Source: Buxus sempervirens (lineage: Eukaryota; Streptophyta; Magnoliopsida; Buxales; Buxaceae). Taken from it: a stretch of DNA of 64,000 nt. The position numbers and the translations under genes are program-made. Of this stretch, positions 31,828 through 43,535 are shown piece after piece. The stretch spans positions 14,296,221-14,360,220 of the forward strand of contig OX387192.1 in assembly GCA_947561395.2 (NCBI GenBank), in the 5' to 3' direction. The notes below the pieces were generated by a model. It ran no database searches. It saw only the letters and a program-made list of their open reading frames with translations, and was not told the DNA's origin. Position 1 is the stretch's first letter; every line of letters starts with the position of its first letter.

Positions 31828-34800
31828 TTAGATAAAACTACAATTGAGATCCCATTTCTGCATAACCTGCCTATGATAACTGTTATCACTAAGAACTAAT
31901 GGAGTACCTGCCACTCTGTTGTGAATATCTTGGTATATGAACTTACAAATCTCATCTTTAGGCAAAGCAGAGTTCTTAAAAACCCTTCGGTTTCTCTCAC
32001 ACCATATATGATACATAGCCGCAGCCAAGGACAAACGCCTTAGAAGGTGTAAGGGAGATTTAGAGCACCATGCTCGAGCACCATTCTCAACCATGAGGTC
32101 CCAAGAGGGGAGAGGAGTCGTAGTGCTAAGGCCATTCTTGTACATAAGAGCTCTCCAAATATGTGTACTATAGTCACACTGGAAGAAAAGGTGGTCAATG
32201 GTTTCATTACACTTGCGGCAAAGGACACATACCGCATTATGTATGATACCCCACCTGATGACCCTATCCTTAGTAAGGAGAGCTTTCTTGATTGCAAGCC
32301 ATGTCACGAATGAATGCCTGGGAATGTTGGTTGAGTACCAAACCAATCTCGCCCAAGCAATGGGAGACCGACTAGTCTCCAAGGCTTTGTAGGTGCTGCT
32401 GATGCTGTAGATTCCAGTGTGAGAGGGGGTCCAAGTGATCCTGTCGTCCATATCTAGGTTAGGCCTTGGAAGGTCTGGTAACCTCGCCCACACCTCAATC
32501 AAGTCAAATGAAGTAGCTATAGGACTGTCCCAATCAGCATTGGTTAGAAGCTCATGAGCCAAAGCATCATCAGAAAATCCTGAATCATAAATCAATCTCC
32601 TACCATACCTGGGGACCAAAGGGCCAAGAGGATGCCAATTATCGTACCAGATTGAAGTGTTCCTTCCGTTGTTGATTATATGCTTTGTGAACCTGGAAGC
32701 AATATCCCTTTGCCTAAGCGTTTTCCTCCACACCCAAGAAGCCGTGGAGGGGATTGGAACACTCCAAAAATTCCTTCCTCTAAACAGATTGGTAATAACC
32801 CATGATACCCAAAGATTATCTGCCTTGCTTCCCACAAGCCAAGCTTGTCTTAGGACTGCACACTTGTTCCAAAGATGAAGATTCAAGACACCAAGACCAC
32901 CTTTATCAATAGAAGAGCAGACTTGATCCCACTTAATCTTACATATTTTGGCTTCTTGACTAGCTCCAGCCCATAAGAAATGCCTGCAGATTTTCTCCAT
33001 CTTGTATAATACTTCCTTGGGCAAAATATAGACAGACATCCAGAAAACTGCAAGAGAGAACAAGACTGACTTGACCAGCAAAAGGCGTCCTGCATAGGAT
33101 AAAAACCTTCCTTGCCATGACTGGGTCCTAGCAATAAGCCTTTGAATGAGGGGATCACAATCTCTGGCAGTCAGATGAGTAGATATAAGAGGCAATCCTA
33201 AGTACTTCACAGGAATATGCCCTTCATTGAACCCCAAAACCTGCAGTATTTCACTCTTCACATGCTCAGAGATGCCTGACATGAAAACCGCACTCTTCTC
33301 TTTATTGACAGTCAAGCCAGATAACCTGCCAAAGTGGGTGAGGGCAGAAGAAACACATAAGATAGAGTTAATGTCCCCATGAGCGAAGACAAAAAGGTTA
33401 TCTGCAAAGCACAGTTGCTTGATAGAAGGCTGGGAGCATTTGGGATGAGGCCTGAAATTAACAACTGTCTTGTCCTTCAAAACCTTATCAAATAATTCCA
33501 TAACCAAAACAAACAAGTACGGAGAAATAGGGTCTCCTTGTCTAAGGCCCTTGCCCCCTTTGAAGAAGCCCTCCATACTGCCATTAATCATAATCGAATA
33601 GGACGGAGTAGTAACACATTCCATAACCAAGAGATAAACCGAGGAGGGAATCTAAAGCCTTTCAAAACCTTTTCAACACAACTCCAATCAATGGAATCAA
33701 AAGCTCTTTTGATGTCGATCTTAAGAGCACACCTTGGAGTTCCTTTGTTAAGGTGGTAGTTTCTAAACAGTTCATGTGTTATCAAGATATTATCAACCAT
33801 CCTTCGACCAGGTATGAAAGCTGACTGATGCATGCCTACCAAATGTCCCAATACGGCCTTGAATCTATTGGCTAAGATTTTTTAGATGCATTTATATATG
33901 GTGTTGACACATGAGATGGGACGATAATCAGAGATCATGGAAGGCTTACCTTTTTTTGGAACAAGGCTGATGCTAGAGTGGTTCACCTGCTTGAGTAACT
34001 TCCCAGATGAGAAGAAAGATTTAATGGCCGTCGTGACATCTTTCCCGACTATATCCCAAGCCTTCTTAAAGAAACCCGAGGTAAAGCCATCAGGACCTGG
34101 AGCCTTCTCATCCTTGAGCACAAACATTGTTGACTTAATCTCTTCATCAGTGATATCTGATTGTAACACTTGAATTTGATCAGGGGCCAAGAAGTTGTCA
34201 AACTCAACTTCAAAGGGATCCAGAGACCCATCCCCTCCACCCAACAAATTACAGTAATGGGAGACAATATGCTGCTTTATCTGAACTTGGTCCGAGATTT
34301 CTCTTCCATTGGTGTCATTCAACTTGGTAATGGAATTGTGAGATCTTCTGAACATCATGGAGTTAAAGAAGAATTTAGAGTTTTGATCACCCTCCTTCAT
34401 CCATTGTATTCTAGATTTCTGCTTGTATTGGGCTTCCTCAACTCTTAATAGTTCTGCAAGGTCTCTTCTCAACTTCCCTTCTATGGTAGGCAAGTGGGGG
34501 TCTGCAGGATTAACTTGTAATGCCTTCTGACAATGCTCCAGTTTGCCCCTAACTTCAATGGCTTTGACAGTAGCAAGAGAGAATTCTTTCTTCATGCTCC
34601 ACTCTTTCAAGCGTACTTTGAGGATCTTGAGTTTGGAAGTAAGCTGGAACATGGGCTTGCCTACAATTGAGACCCTCCACACATCAGCAACCAAAGGAAG
34701 AAAGTCTTCACTCGTGGCCCAAAAGTTAAAAAACTTAAATGGTCTATTGAGCTTCAGCACTTCAGGTTCAAGTGTGACCAAAACGGGACTGTGATCAGAG

Positions 34801-35468
34801 ATTCCTGGTGGCAGAAATTCAACCTCAGAATGAGTGAACTGATTAATCCAAGCAATATTAACCAAAACCCGATCCAATTTGCATGAGATACGCCTATGAC
34901 CAGCACTCATATTGCTCCAGGTGTGGGTGAAACCTTTGTAGTTCATTTCAAGCAAATAGCAATCATTTATACACGAATTGAATTCTTGGGAAGCAACTGA
35001 ATTTCATTTCTTACCTCCCACCTTCTCAGAATCCTTCCTAACACAATTAAAATCACCAATTAGAAGCCACGACCTGTCCACATAACAAAGCCTCAAGCTT
35101 CTCCATAGTGCTTTCCTTTCCAATGCATCATTATCCCCGTATAGAAAAGACATGTAAGCTGATTTGCCTGGGACCTGAAACTCAATCCAGTAATGGATTA
35201 TTTGGTGAGATTCATAGACCTTAGAAATAGAGATAATAGTAGGGTCATAACAGACCCAAATGCGTCCCTTCAATGCATGATCATAGTTTGTGATACAACT
35301 CCAGTGAGGGCATATGATATTTTTGACATAGGCAGCATTCACCCTTCTAACTTTCGTCTCCACCAGGCACAACATGTTTAATTTTTGAGAGGTTAAGAGA
35401 TTCTTGACTTCCCGTTGCTTTGAGGGATCATTTAGACCCCTTATATTCCATGTAGCAAACTTGATCAT
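31828..35468 (-). pseudogene. LINE-j ORF2: endonuclease, RT, zf-RVT, damaged
   Basis: ORF2 starts MIKFATWNIRGLND, whose ATG overlaps the ORF1 stop. The endonuclease motifs LVETKV, GDFNCVRKD and SDHSPV are present. A frameshift lies between 35004 and 34955. The RT starts DEKAPGPDGFTSGFF; a TAA replaces a sense codon at about 33882 (YKCI-stop-KILAN). A frameshift near 33625 separates FPPRFISWL from MVMECVTTPSYS. The catalytic motif is FADN in place of FADD, so the second metal-binding Asp is lost. The rest, to the zinc cluster CVLCRKCNETIDHLFFQC and the end QKWDLNCSFI, is open. Four defects make it dead. Confidence 0.9.
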
Positions 35469-37114
35469 AAGGAGAACAAGTGATCATTAGGACCCTCACA
35501 GGTACTACCTGATCCAATGGTGACTGGAACTTTTGCATTCCTAGCTTCCTTCATTGCAATCTCATCCACCAATAGTCTTTTCCTGATTTTCTTATGTTGC
35601 TTCTTTGAAAGAGAAGTAGAGCTTGTGCACATATTCGATTCCTCATTCAGAGCCTCAAATTGATTTGCATTTGTTTCAATGATGGCATGGTTTTCACAAG
35701 CTGTAGACTTCATCATGAGATGAATCCCAGGAGTCGCCCCTTGGCCTTGCTCCATATTGATAAGAGGGCTGCTGTCCTCCACCAGAATTTCCTTGCCTTT
35801 GGACAATTTACTCCACCGTTCAATATGCTCGTCATGTTGAGCTTGTTGCATGGCATCACTAGATTCGGTCAACACCACCATATTATCTGGATTAGGTGGG
35901 GCGAATTCAGGTGCAACAGAGTCAGACCCGACCTCACACTGGGAATGAGTGAAACCAACACGCTCTTGCTTAGTAGTAGCAATCCCTGCCTCATGATCTG
36001 CCCCCACCTCGATACTTCCTTCCGGCAACTCAGAGACATCATGAATAGTAGAAAACACCCTTCCGGTTGGTCTCCACTCTCTAGCCCTCACCCTGGAACA
36101 ACGAGCATCGGCATGACCAAACACATTGCAGACCTTGCACTTAACTGGCTTCCAGCCATACTCAGTGGTGATTACTGATTCGGGTATATTAACATCTTCA
36201 TGCTGGATATATATTTTGTCCGGATAAGTACACTTGGTGTCCACTTCCACACAAACTCGAGCAAAACTCAGTTTGGAACGATTCTCTGTCATCTCATCAA
36301 GGAATAAAGGCTTGCCAATCCCACTAGCCACAATGCTGAGCCCTGTTGGAGTCCAAAGCTGTAATGGCACATTAAAAAATTTAACCCAGATTGGAACTTT
36401 CGTTAGTTGGGACTTCTCAAGCATTAGGTTAGGTTCCCATTCTTTGATGACCAATAATCTGCCTGCCATGTACCAAGGTCCTTGCTTAAGAACCTTGTCT
36501 CTAACCAAGGAGGATGCAAAACGAAGGATATAAAACCCATTCTCGATGCTAATCACTTCAACCTTGCCCCACATCTTAGCAGCAAGGTTTTTGATAATGT
36601 TAAGTGGGAGACTTCTGTCCAAAAAATAACCAACTAGGCAACCTTTCCAAATGTGCACTCCTTGGTTTATCACCTCCTGAGGTGGAGAAACCACAACACG
36701 ACCTTCAATAAACCTTGGTTCAACATAAGAGAGTTTAACTTTATCCGCCAGCTCACTTTGAAATAAGTTAGACCAAGACTTACCAATTCGGGTAGAGCTC
36801 GAATTCTCCACATCGCCACACAAAGAGGCTGAACTAAAACGGGCCTTTGTCGCACTGACTTGATTCAGATGGCCAGAGCCCACCTGGGCAGCTTGAAACC
36901 CGCTGTTGGTCTGGCCAGAATTCGTACAGGCAGCAGGAGGCAGTGGCGGGAAGGATCGGCGATCAGAGATCTCAAGAGAAATAGCTTGCCGATTAATTGT
37001 CTCACTGACAACAGGCAGAACTGGAGAACCAGGCCGTCGGGATGGAGAGAAAGCCACTTCGGCCGGAACAGACACAGCAGAAGAACCCATTGCTAGGATT
37101 TCTAGAGCAATCAT
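35465..37114 (-). CDS. LINE-j ORF1, intact 549-residue RNA-binding protein
   Basis: The open frame has 549 codons. Residues 1-110 are low-complexity, Ser/Pro-rich. About 110-290 is a DUF4283-like domain (GKSWSNLFQ, WYMAGRLLVIKEWEPN, PIWVKFFNVPLQLW, SFARVCVEVD). The CCHC knuckle uses Cys326, Cys329, His334 and Cys339 (CKVCNVFGHADARC). An acidic linker and a basic C-terminal stretch (KKQHKKIRKRLLVDE) follow. Plant L1 ORF1 proteins of this layout bind element RNA. The stop TGA overlaps the ORF2 ATG as ATGA, which suggests termination-reinitiation for ORF2. No frameshift or internal stop is seen, in contrast to ORF2. Confidence 0.9.
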   Translation of the reverse strand: MIALEILAMGSSAVSVPAEVAFSPSRRPGSPVLPVVSETINRQAISLEISDRRSFPPLPPAACTNSGQTNSGFQAAQVGSGHLNQVSATKARFSSASLCGDVENSSSTRIGKSWSNLFQSELADKVKLSYVEPRFIEGRVVVSPPQEVINQGVHIWKGCLVGYFLDRSLPLNIIKNLAAKMWGKVEVISIENGFYILRFASSLVRDKVLKQGPWYMAGRLLVIKEWEPNLMLEKSQLTKVPIWVKFFNVPLQLWTPTGLSIVASGIGKPLFLDEMTENRSKLSFARVCVEVDTKCTYPDKIYIQHEDVNIPESVITTEYGWKPVKCKVCNVFGHADARCSRVRAREWRPTGRVFSTIHDVSELPEGSIEVGADHEAGIATTKQERVGFTHSQCEVGSDSVAPEFAPPNPDNMVVLTESSDAMQQAQHDEHIERWSKLSKGKEILVEDSSPLINMEQGQGATPGIHLMMKSTACENHAIIETNANQFEALNEESNMCTSSTSLSKKQHKKIRKRLLVDEIAMKEARNAKVPVTIGSGSTCEGPNDHLFSL

Positions 37115-38334
37115 CTATACCATCGAATCAGTCCGATGCTGATTCTTCACAAACCAGAAGCCTCGAAACAGAAACCAAAAACCCCACGAACAGAATAATC
37201 ACCACGAACGGATTAAACCACACAGGCACTGCCGATCAGCTCAGTCGATTCAAACAGAATAATAACCACGGACAGATTAATAACCACCCCAGTACTGTCG
37301 ATCCACACAGTCACAAATGACGGCCAGATTAATAACCACGAACAGAATAACCCACCTCAGCACTGGCTACGAGCAGATCTTGAACCCCAAGCCAACGAAG
37401 CTTGAACATGCGTAGCTTGATAACCACAGGAGCACAGACCAGAAATCTTAGAACCAACGGCCAGAACTCACGACTAGATCCCACTTCCAGAACCCACGGC
37501 CAGATCTCTCAACCAGAACCCACGTCCAGAAACCACGGCCAGAACTCACGACCAGATCCCTCGTTCAGAAACCTTAAAACCCACGGCCAAGAAGCATCAA
37601 CTGAGCTTGAAACCACGGACAGAAACCTTCGACCAAGCAAAAACCTTCGACCAGAAGCCTTCGACCATGAGCAGAAACCCACGGACAGAAACCTTAGAGC
37701 ACTGACAGAAAACCACGGCCAGAAACCTTTGAACAGAAACCTCCAGGCGAAGCTGCTCACGAACCACCAGAAACCTCCAGGCGAAGCTGCTTCACGACCC
37801 TCTCACCAGCAACCTGCACTCTAAGAACCCACGGCCAGAACACTCGACCAGATCCCACGTCCAGAACCCACGGCCAGAATAAACGATGCTCACGAACTTG
37901 AACACCCACGAACGGTGCTCACGAACAGAAAACCTTCGAACAGAATCTTTAGCACCCGCGAACGAAGCTTACGAACTTGAACACAAAACCACCACCTGCA
38001 CCCAATGGTTAGGAGTAACCCACGAACAGTGCCTTCACGAATCTTGGTAACCCACGAACAGTGCCTTCACTGATCTTGATAACCCATGAACGAAATCACC
38101 CAGCTAGATCGGACGCTTCACGATAATCAGCTAAACACCACAGCAACCAGGGGACGGAACCATGCATCCGCGAACAGGAGCCCACTACTCCGAACAGAAA
38201 CCAACTACAGCTGAGCAGAAGCCCACGGCCACGAACAGAAACCCACTGCGGCTGAAAACTCACGACCACGAATTGAAAACTCACGACCCCGAACAGAAAC
38301 CCACTGCCACAATGAGCCCTCCACGAACAGAAAC
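37115..38334 (-). repeat. Repetitive 5' UTR of LINE-j
   Basis: The region is built of degenerate short repeats. On the plus strand the recurring blocks are CCACGGCCAGAAC, CACGAACAGAAACC and ACCTTCGACCAGAA in many variants, giving a strongly C/A-biased plus strand. It occupies the whole space between the 5' TSD (38335) and ORF1. Plant LINE 5' UTRs carry the internal promoter, so these repeats may be promoter elements; that is inference from position. Confidence 0.75.
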
Positions 38335-39121
38335 CAACTACATGCTTCCTTCCATTCACCAAGTCCCATGGAAAAATATTGTGTGATTTCCGTTGAACAT
38401 TCCCCGGCATGCTATGATATTATGGTGGCAATTAACAAAGGACTACTCACACTTGAAAAACTTAACAAGTGGGGTGTGATCACTCAAAGAATGTGTGTGC
38501 TGTGCAGATGTGCTAATGAGTCCCTTCATCATCTCTTCTTCACATGTAGCTACAGCTTGCAGATTTGGAAAGGTATACTTCAAAAAAATTGTATGCGGAG
38601 AACTAATCGAAGATGGTCTCATTTGATCAAGTGGATAACAAGGAGATGTGCTGGACCAAATCCGATCAAAACCATCTTGAAATTATCATTGGCAGCATCG
38701 GTTTATCATATTTGGAAAGAAAGGAATACAAGGTGTTTCAAGAACAGCTATTTGCTAGCTCAAGAGGTGAGTAACCACATACGGTTTGATGTCCAATCAA
38801 GGTTATTTAACACCAAACATACAGTAAAAGATACAAACCATAATAGGAAGGTGGTTGAGAACTAGGGTCTTAGAGCCATTTTTGACTTTTTTGGAATGTA
38901 GATATTTGTAAAGTGTTAAAGAAATGATAGTAATCTAAGTTTTGATGTAGGGCTCACATGTTAAGCCCATAGTATAAGAGGCGGTGCTGGTAGTTTTTTG
39001 TGATGATCATTGTACCTTTATTATTCATTAATGGAAACTTTCTTACTTTCCAAAAAAAAAAAGGGTTTAGTGAGAATAAAAGGCTTGTTGAGGGGCAACT
39101 TTGATAAACAAAAGTTGGACA

Positions 39122-39129
39122 TATAAAAG
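39122..39129 (+). promoter_or_regulatory. TATA box of LTR H
   Basis: TATAAAAG is followed by a purine-rich AGAAGAAGGAG leader about 100 bp downstream. The GGTACCCC array lies upstream in the uninterrupted LTR. The layout matches the other family-2 LTRs. Confidence 0.5.
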
Positions 39130-39822
39130 GATGCCCTAACTAAATATCTAGTGTCTTTGAGAATCCTCCTTTCCTTGGCTTGGACGTATAGAGCAAGAGA
39201 AGAACTTGTGAGAGCTTGCTTGAAGGCTTGAAGAAGAAGGAGAAGAAGATGAGAGATTAAAGAGAAGTGAGCTTCTCCATTAATCAAGTAAATAGCAAAC
39301 CCTTCAAACTAAAATGAATTTATTGGATTTTTGTATTTTACTCTCCTAGGGTTTGGTTAAACTGGAAAATCTCTTGCATGTTAGGTTTTGCCTCCAAAAT
39401 TCGTAGGGTTTGGTTTATCTAACTATCTTGTTTAGTTTTCTATTGATTTGTCATGAATTTTCGTATTTCTCTCTCCTAGGGTTTGGATAAACTGGAAAAT
39501 CACTTGCATATGGGGTTTTTGCTTCAAAAATTTGTAGGGCTTGGGTTGTATAACAATGTTGTGTATTTTTCCATTGATTGCCATGGATTTGCAACCTCTA
39601 TTGATTATATTTCTGGTTAGGGTTTGAGTTTGGTATCTTGAATGATGTTTTATATGTTGGATTTATGTTCATGAGGATTTGGGATAGATTCCTGTGTTGG
39701 GAGGTGTTTTCGAGCATGTTGGGATGTTTTATAATCATCTTATTTGGTATTAGAAAGGTTGGATTTGGTTTGTATGGGTTTGTGTTGGAAAATAGCCAAA
39801 AATTTGTAAGAACCCGAGCTGG

Positions 39823-40010
39823 TGATTAATCCTAAGCCAAAGCCCCAGAAAATAACAATTTTTATGGGCGCGCGAACATTGACCTGGGCGCGCGCACATT
39901 GGTCCTATTTTAAGCCTGGGCGCACGCACGTTGGCCTTAATGCCAGAACGTTGGGGCTAATCGCCCCTAGACAATTAATCGAAGGACCAATCGTGGGTCC
40001 TGTTTTAATA
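39823..40010 (+). other. GC-richer segment within LTR H
   Basis: GGGCGCGCGAACATTGACC-like units (39865-39960) repeat three to four times. A similar GCGC-rich segment with GCGCCTACCTCGCGCCA-type blocks occurs in LTR I at 59245-59470 directly before the shared block AAATGTCCTGTGTATTTATT (40103 and 59534). This looks like another rapidly diverging repeat pocket. No gene is evident. Confidence 0.45.
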
Positions 40011-43000
40011 GTTATTCACCCTTTTATTCCCCAACCCTTTCCCCAAACAACTTAAGCCTCCCACACAGCAAGCACCCTTATTATTAAATGAAAGACATTT
40101 AAGTAAATGTCCTGTGTATTTATTGATCAATTTACTTTAAGTCTTTACATGTAAATAAGTTTTTACCCCCCATTTGGAACCAATAAAAATACTCCCAAGG
40201 CGCAATTCCCAACCAATAAAAAATCAACTTTCTAGTTCATGCCTAAATTTCCAGTTTTTTCGATTTCCATCAAAGACCACTTTTGAGTTTGATACCCAAA
40301 TGAGTGATTCAAAAGCCCATAAAATTCTAGAAAAGTTGTTTACCCTCAATTAGACTATAACCAAAAATTGAGCCTAAAACTCCTCGTGGATTTGTCTAGA
40401 AAATTATATACCCAAAAGTCAATGTTTTTAATTAGACTTGGAAGATTTTTGAGGACCGAAACTTTTTGTCACATAATCCATTGATTTTTGGTATGGTGAC
40501 CCTATTGGGGATCCTAGGACTATCCCACCCATCGAATATGTAAATTGTGGAATTTATTGCTATTTTTTTGCTTGATGTGGGCTTGTCAAAGATACGGTTG
40601 AGATCTCTTATGTGGTTGACCGAGCAACACGGCCTGGATTTAGATGTATTTTGTGAACTTGATGGTATGTGTATTTTACTTTAATTTGGATTTGGATGTG
40701 AAGTGATTGAGTAGTCCCACTTGGCAATGACGGTGTAGATCTCACTCGATCGTGGTGGACTGGCAGTGATTGTGTAGATCTCACTTGCCCTTTTGTTGAA
40801 TGCAAGAGAAGGTTTAGATCTCACTTGGTTTGGTTTAAGCACTAGTTTCACTCATTGATTTGATTGGTTTGTTTTGAATTGTGAGTCGTCTAAGTGGACG
40901 TTGATCTTAGTGTGGGTCTATAGTGAGTCTAGTCTGTGTGTTAGTGTTGGCTTGGTTTGTGCATTGAGTACTCTCTCTTGGTTTGCGGAATGAGGCATTG
41001 GTTCTAGTAATCGATGCAAAAGGTTTGTTTTACATTATGAGTTCTACCAAAATATACTTGTAGTAAATGATTGGGTCTATCGGGCTAATTTCATGTGTTA
41101 TACTATTTAGATGCTTTGACTTGAGAGTATAAATTGCATGACCTACTTTTATTCATGATGTTATATGAATTCCCTAAACTGCTTCTATACATGATGTTAT
41201 ATGAATTGCATAAACTGCTTCTGTTTATGCATGTTTGCTACTTACTAGGACTTTAAGTCTTACGCGTTCTGTTTTACCGGATTTGTTTTCAGATCCGCTT
41301 GGTGAGCCACGCACTGGGGCAGATAGTGAGGGTGAGCTTGAGCGCAGGCCTGAGGACTTCTACTATCCATATTAGGGTTCTCTTCATGTTATTGTATTTA
41401 GTTTAGAAACTATATATGGGATGTAATTATTCTTTTGGGATTTGTAGACTTAGAGTTAACTTTAGATTATCATTTTTGTATATGAATGCTCATGTGAGAG
41501 ATAGTAATGGAGAGGTCTAAGTTGCCTTTTTGTACCTATAGATATTATCTTTTGGAGTTATACACAGATGTCCTTTTATTATATGGAAAATCTTAATTCC
41601 ATGCTTCTTTATCTTATGCACTCTAATGATTACATTGTAATTGCTCACGTTAATTGTGTTTATCAGGTTCTTTTGGGTCCATAAGTAGGTCCCGGGTACG
41701 GGTTGGTGCCGTGATAGGGCAGACCCGGATCTGGGGCACTACATGAAATGCCTGCAAATCCTTTCCATCTTATAGATTACCTCCTTAGGCAGTATGTACA
41801 CAAACATCCAATTTACGGTAATGGCAAACAGTACTGTTTTAACCAATATCAATCAACCTGCGTATGATAGAAACCTACCTCTCCAGGAGGCCTTTCGAGC
41901 TATCAACTTCTGCGACAACGGCTCGCACTCATGTGCTGTAAGACGAGACCAAATAAGTGGTAACCCCAAGTATCTAACAAGTACAGAGCCTTCCTTGAAC
42001 CCCAACACCTGGACAATTTCATTCTTGACTTGATCATTGATACCAGCCATGTACACCTCACTCTTATCAATATTAACCATAAGCCCCGGTATCCTTTCAA
42101 ACTACCGCAACACCCCAGATATACACTATACTGACCTTACATCTCCATGCGAAAACACGAGAAAATCATCTATGAAACACATTTGCTTGACCACCAGTTG
42201 TGTGCATTTGGGGTGAAGGCAAAAGTTTTCCGCCATGTAGTCCTTTAAGATTGCGTCAAACACTTCCATTACAAGGACGAACAAATACGGTGATATTGGG
42301 TCGCCTTTGTGCACGCGACGGAATGAACGCCGCACTGCGAGGCACACGGATTCATGCGTGCCTCCGGGAGGGTAAAATGGGAATGTTGGAGTTGCCACAG
42401 CCTGTTGGGGTGTAGGTGGAAACCTGGGTGCCAAAGTTTGTCTATTGGGCTGGTCTGCGGCTTGAGATTCTAGGTAGGGCTCGGTTGCGGTCTGGGGAAG
42501 TCCATAGACAGCCCGGTCCACCCCGTCGGTTGACGGGTCCCATGGTTCTCCTGGTTTTGAGTCAACTCACTGATTTCTCACCCGATTCCTAATCCAGCAT
42601 GCAACTGAGTTAAGTCTGGCGGGACCACCTGAGTGGTGTTGGTCCCTTTAATTGCTTTTATCTTGCTCAATTAAGTGGTCTAAGTCTAATTGGGTGGACC
42701 CCGTTGGAAGGCCCACAAATACCTTGGTGGGCTTGGTTAAGCCCACATGTCCCTTGGTGGGCCTCCATCTAAGCCTGTGAGGCCCTTTGGGCTTTGGTGA
42801 GTTTGATTGATTTTACTTATGGTTCAGTTTGGATGTTTTAAGTGATTTTTCATGCAAAGTGGGTCGGGATTGGTGTGTGGGCCCATTGGGCAGGCCCACA
42901 GTGGTAGCCGAGTGATTTATTTGAATTTATCTTCTTTAGGTTTCCAAAGTGGGCTAGGCCTTGGGCTTGGGGCCCTTTAGTCTAGACTTGGACCGGATGG

Positions 43001-43389
43001 TCCATGATTTAGTGGATCAAGGTGCTGGACCCTACCCAGTTGGGTTGATGGGCTTATTGGGCCCGATAGGCCCGCACCCACAGTCACGGCCAAACCATTC
43101 CTATGCTAAGCCTGCATACTTCATTTTCATTGGGCTTTGATGGGCCTCGTAGGGTTTGGCCCATTTAGTTTATTTTAATTATCTTGTTTTATTTTTAAAA
43201 AGTGATCTTGGGCTAGGTGGGCCCTGTTGGAAGGCCCACAAAGGAATCAAATTGGGCTTAAAAGCCTATGTCCCATTTTGGGTTTCCGGTTGACTCGGAA
43301 ACCCTTTTGGTTAACCCGGTTCGGCTTCAGCAACACAACTAATCAGTAAACATCAAAAATCAAGTTTTTTATTAAATTTTCAAAGTAAC

Positions 43390-43535
43390 CGAAATTTCAT
43401 TTCGGTCAAACCTGGAACACAGTATAACCGAAAATACATTTCGGTTATACTGTGTTTCTAGCTTAACCGAAATTAAATTTCGGTTAAGCCAGAAAAAACA
43501 CATAACCGACTTGAGTTTTCAGTCAACCTGCGGAA
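43390..43535. repeat. Palindrome cassette P2 of LTR g
   Basis: Palindromes with arms AACCGAAAT and ATTTCGGTT follow one another (AACCGAAATTTCATTTCGGT, ATAACCGAAAA...TTTCGGTTAT, TTAACCGAAATT...AATTTCGGTTAA), plus one decayed unit with CCGACTTGAGT. The arms are the same as in cassette P1 of this LTR, 1.3 kb away. Confidence 0.85.

Larger units (their letters stand above)
31661..38334 (-). mobile_element. Full-length LINE (LINE-j) with both ORFs
   Basis: The poly(A) end is the T-run at 31662-31675, followed by GGAAAGGTTAAGG. The duplication CAACTACATGC lies at 31650-31660 and 38335-38345, and the host LINE-h frame (STYNYM|LPSIHQ) rejoins across it. Going 5' to 3' on the minus strand there is a 1.2-kb repetitive 5' region (38334-37115), ORF1 (37114-35465), ORF2 (35468-31828) and a short 3' UTR. 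It is 6.67 kb long and the only copy here that starts at a 5' UTR. It makes a useful reference for the truncated copies. Confidence 0.93.
27165..38865 (+). pseudogene. LINE-h ORF2: endonuclease, RT, zf-RVT in pieces
   Basis: The pieces are 27165-28000, 29427-31649 and 38346-38865. The endonuclease starts IKIGAWNIRGLND and has GDFNCVRG, but the SDH motif reads SYH, losing the catalytic Asp. The RT begins with EDKAPATDGFTSDFF, has a frameshift near 30150, a stop in GLRQG (TAG at about 30497) and FVDDLVMF as catalytic motif. The zf-RVT is cut by LINE-j at STYNYM and continues at 38346 with LPSIHQVPWKNIV, then CVLCRCANESLHHLFFTC. Further stops lie at 27284 and 29719. Inactive. Confidence 0.85.
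25827..39062 (+). mobile_element. LINE-h, near full-length, carrying two LINEs
   Basis: This plus-strand LINE contains ORF1 from just before its conserved domain, all of ORF2 and a poly(A) tail (39052-39062) preceded by CTTACTTTCC. It is split by LINE-i (28001-29424) and LINE-j (31661-38334). After removing them it is about 5.1 kb. The 5' boundary is placed where the LTR H repeat array changes to coding sequence; it could be off by a few tens of bases, and no clear TSD was found. Confidence 0.87.
25042..41743 (+). mobile_element. Family-2 LTR (H), solo, split by LINE-h
   Basis: It starts TGTAAAACCCTGACC at 25042, is interrupted by LINE-h (about 25827-39062) and ends CTGGGGCACTACA at 41743. 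The 5-bp flanks are TAAAA (25037-25041) and TGAAA (41744-41748), differing by one base; the related LINE-j shows AGAAA at this site. The LTR pieces total about 3.5 kb. The first piece contains a tandem array with a GGTACCCC core. The second piece starts with a TATA box, then a purine-rich leader, the GTGTAGATCTCAC repeats near 40730-40820, and the family-2 block TTGCTACTTACTAGGACTTTAAGTC near 41230. Confidence 0.87.

Noticed and set aside
37402-37824. 140-codon open frame in the plus strand upstream of LINE-j ORF1
   Set aside because: It is antisense to the element, made of the repetitive 5' UTR, and shows only repeat-derived composition.
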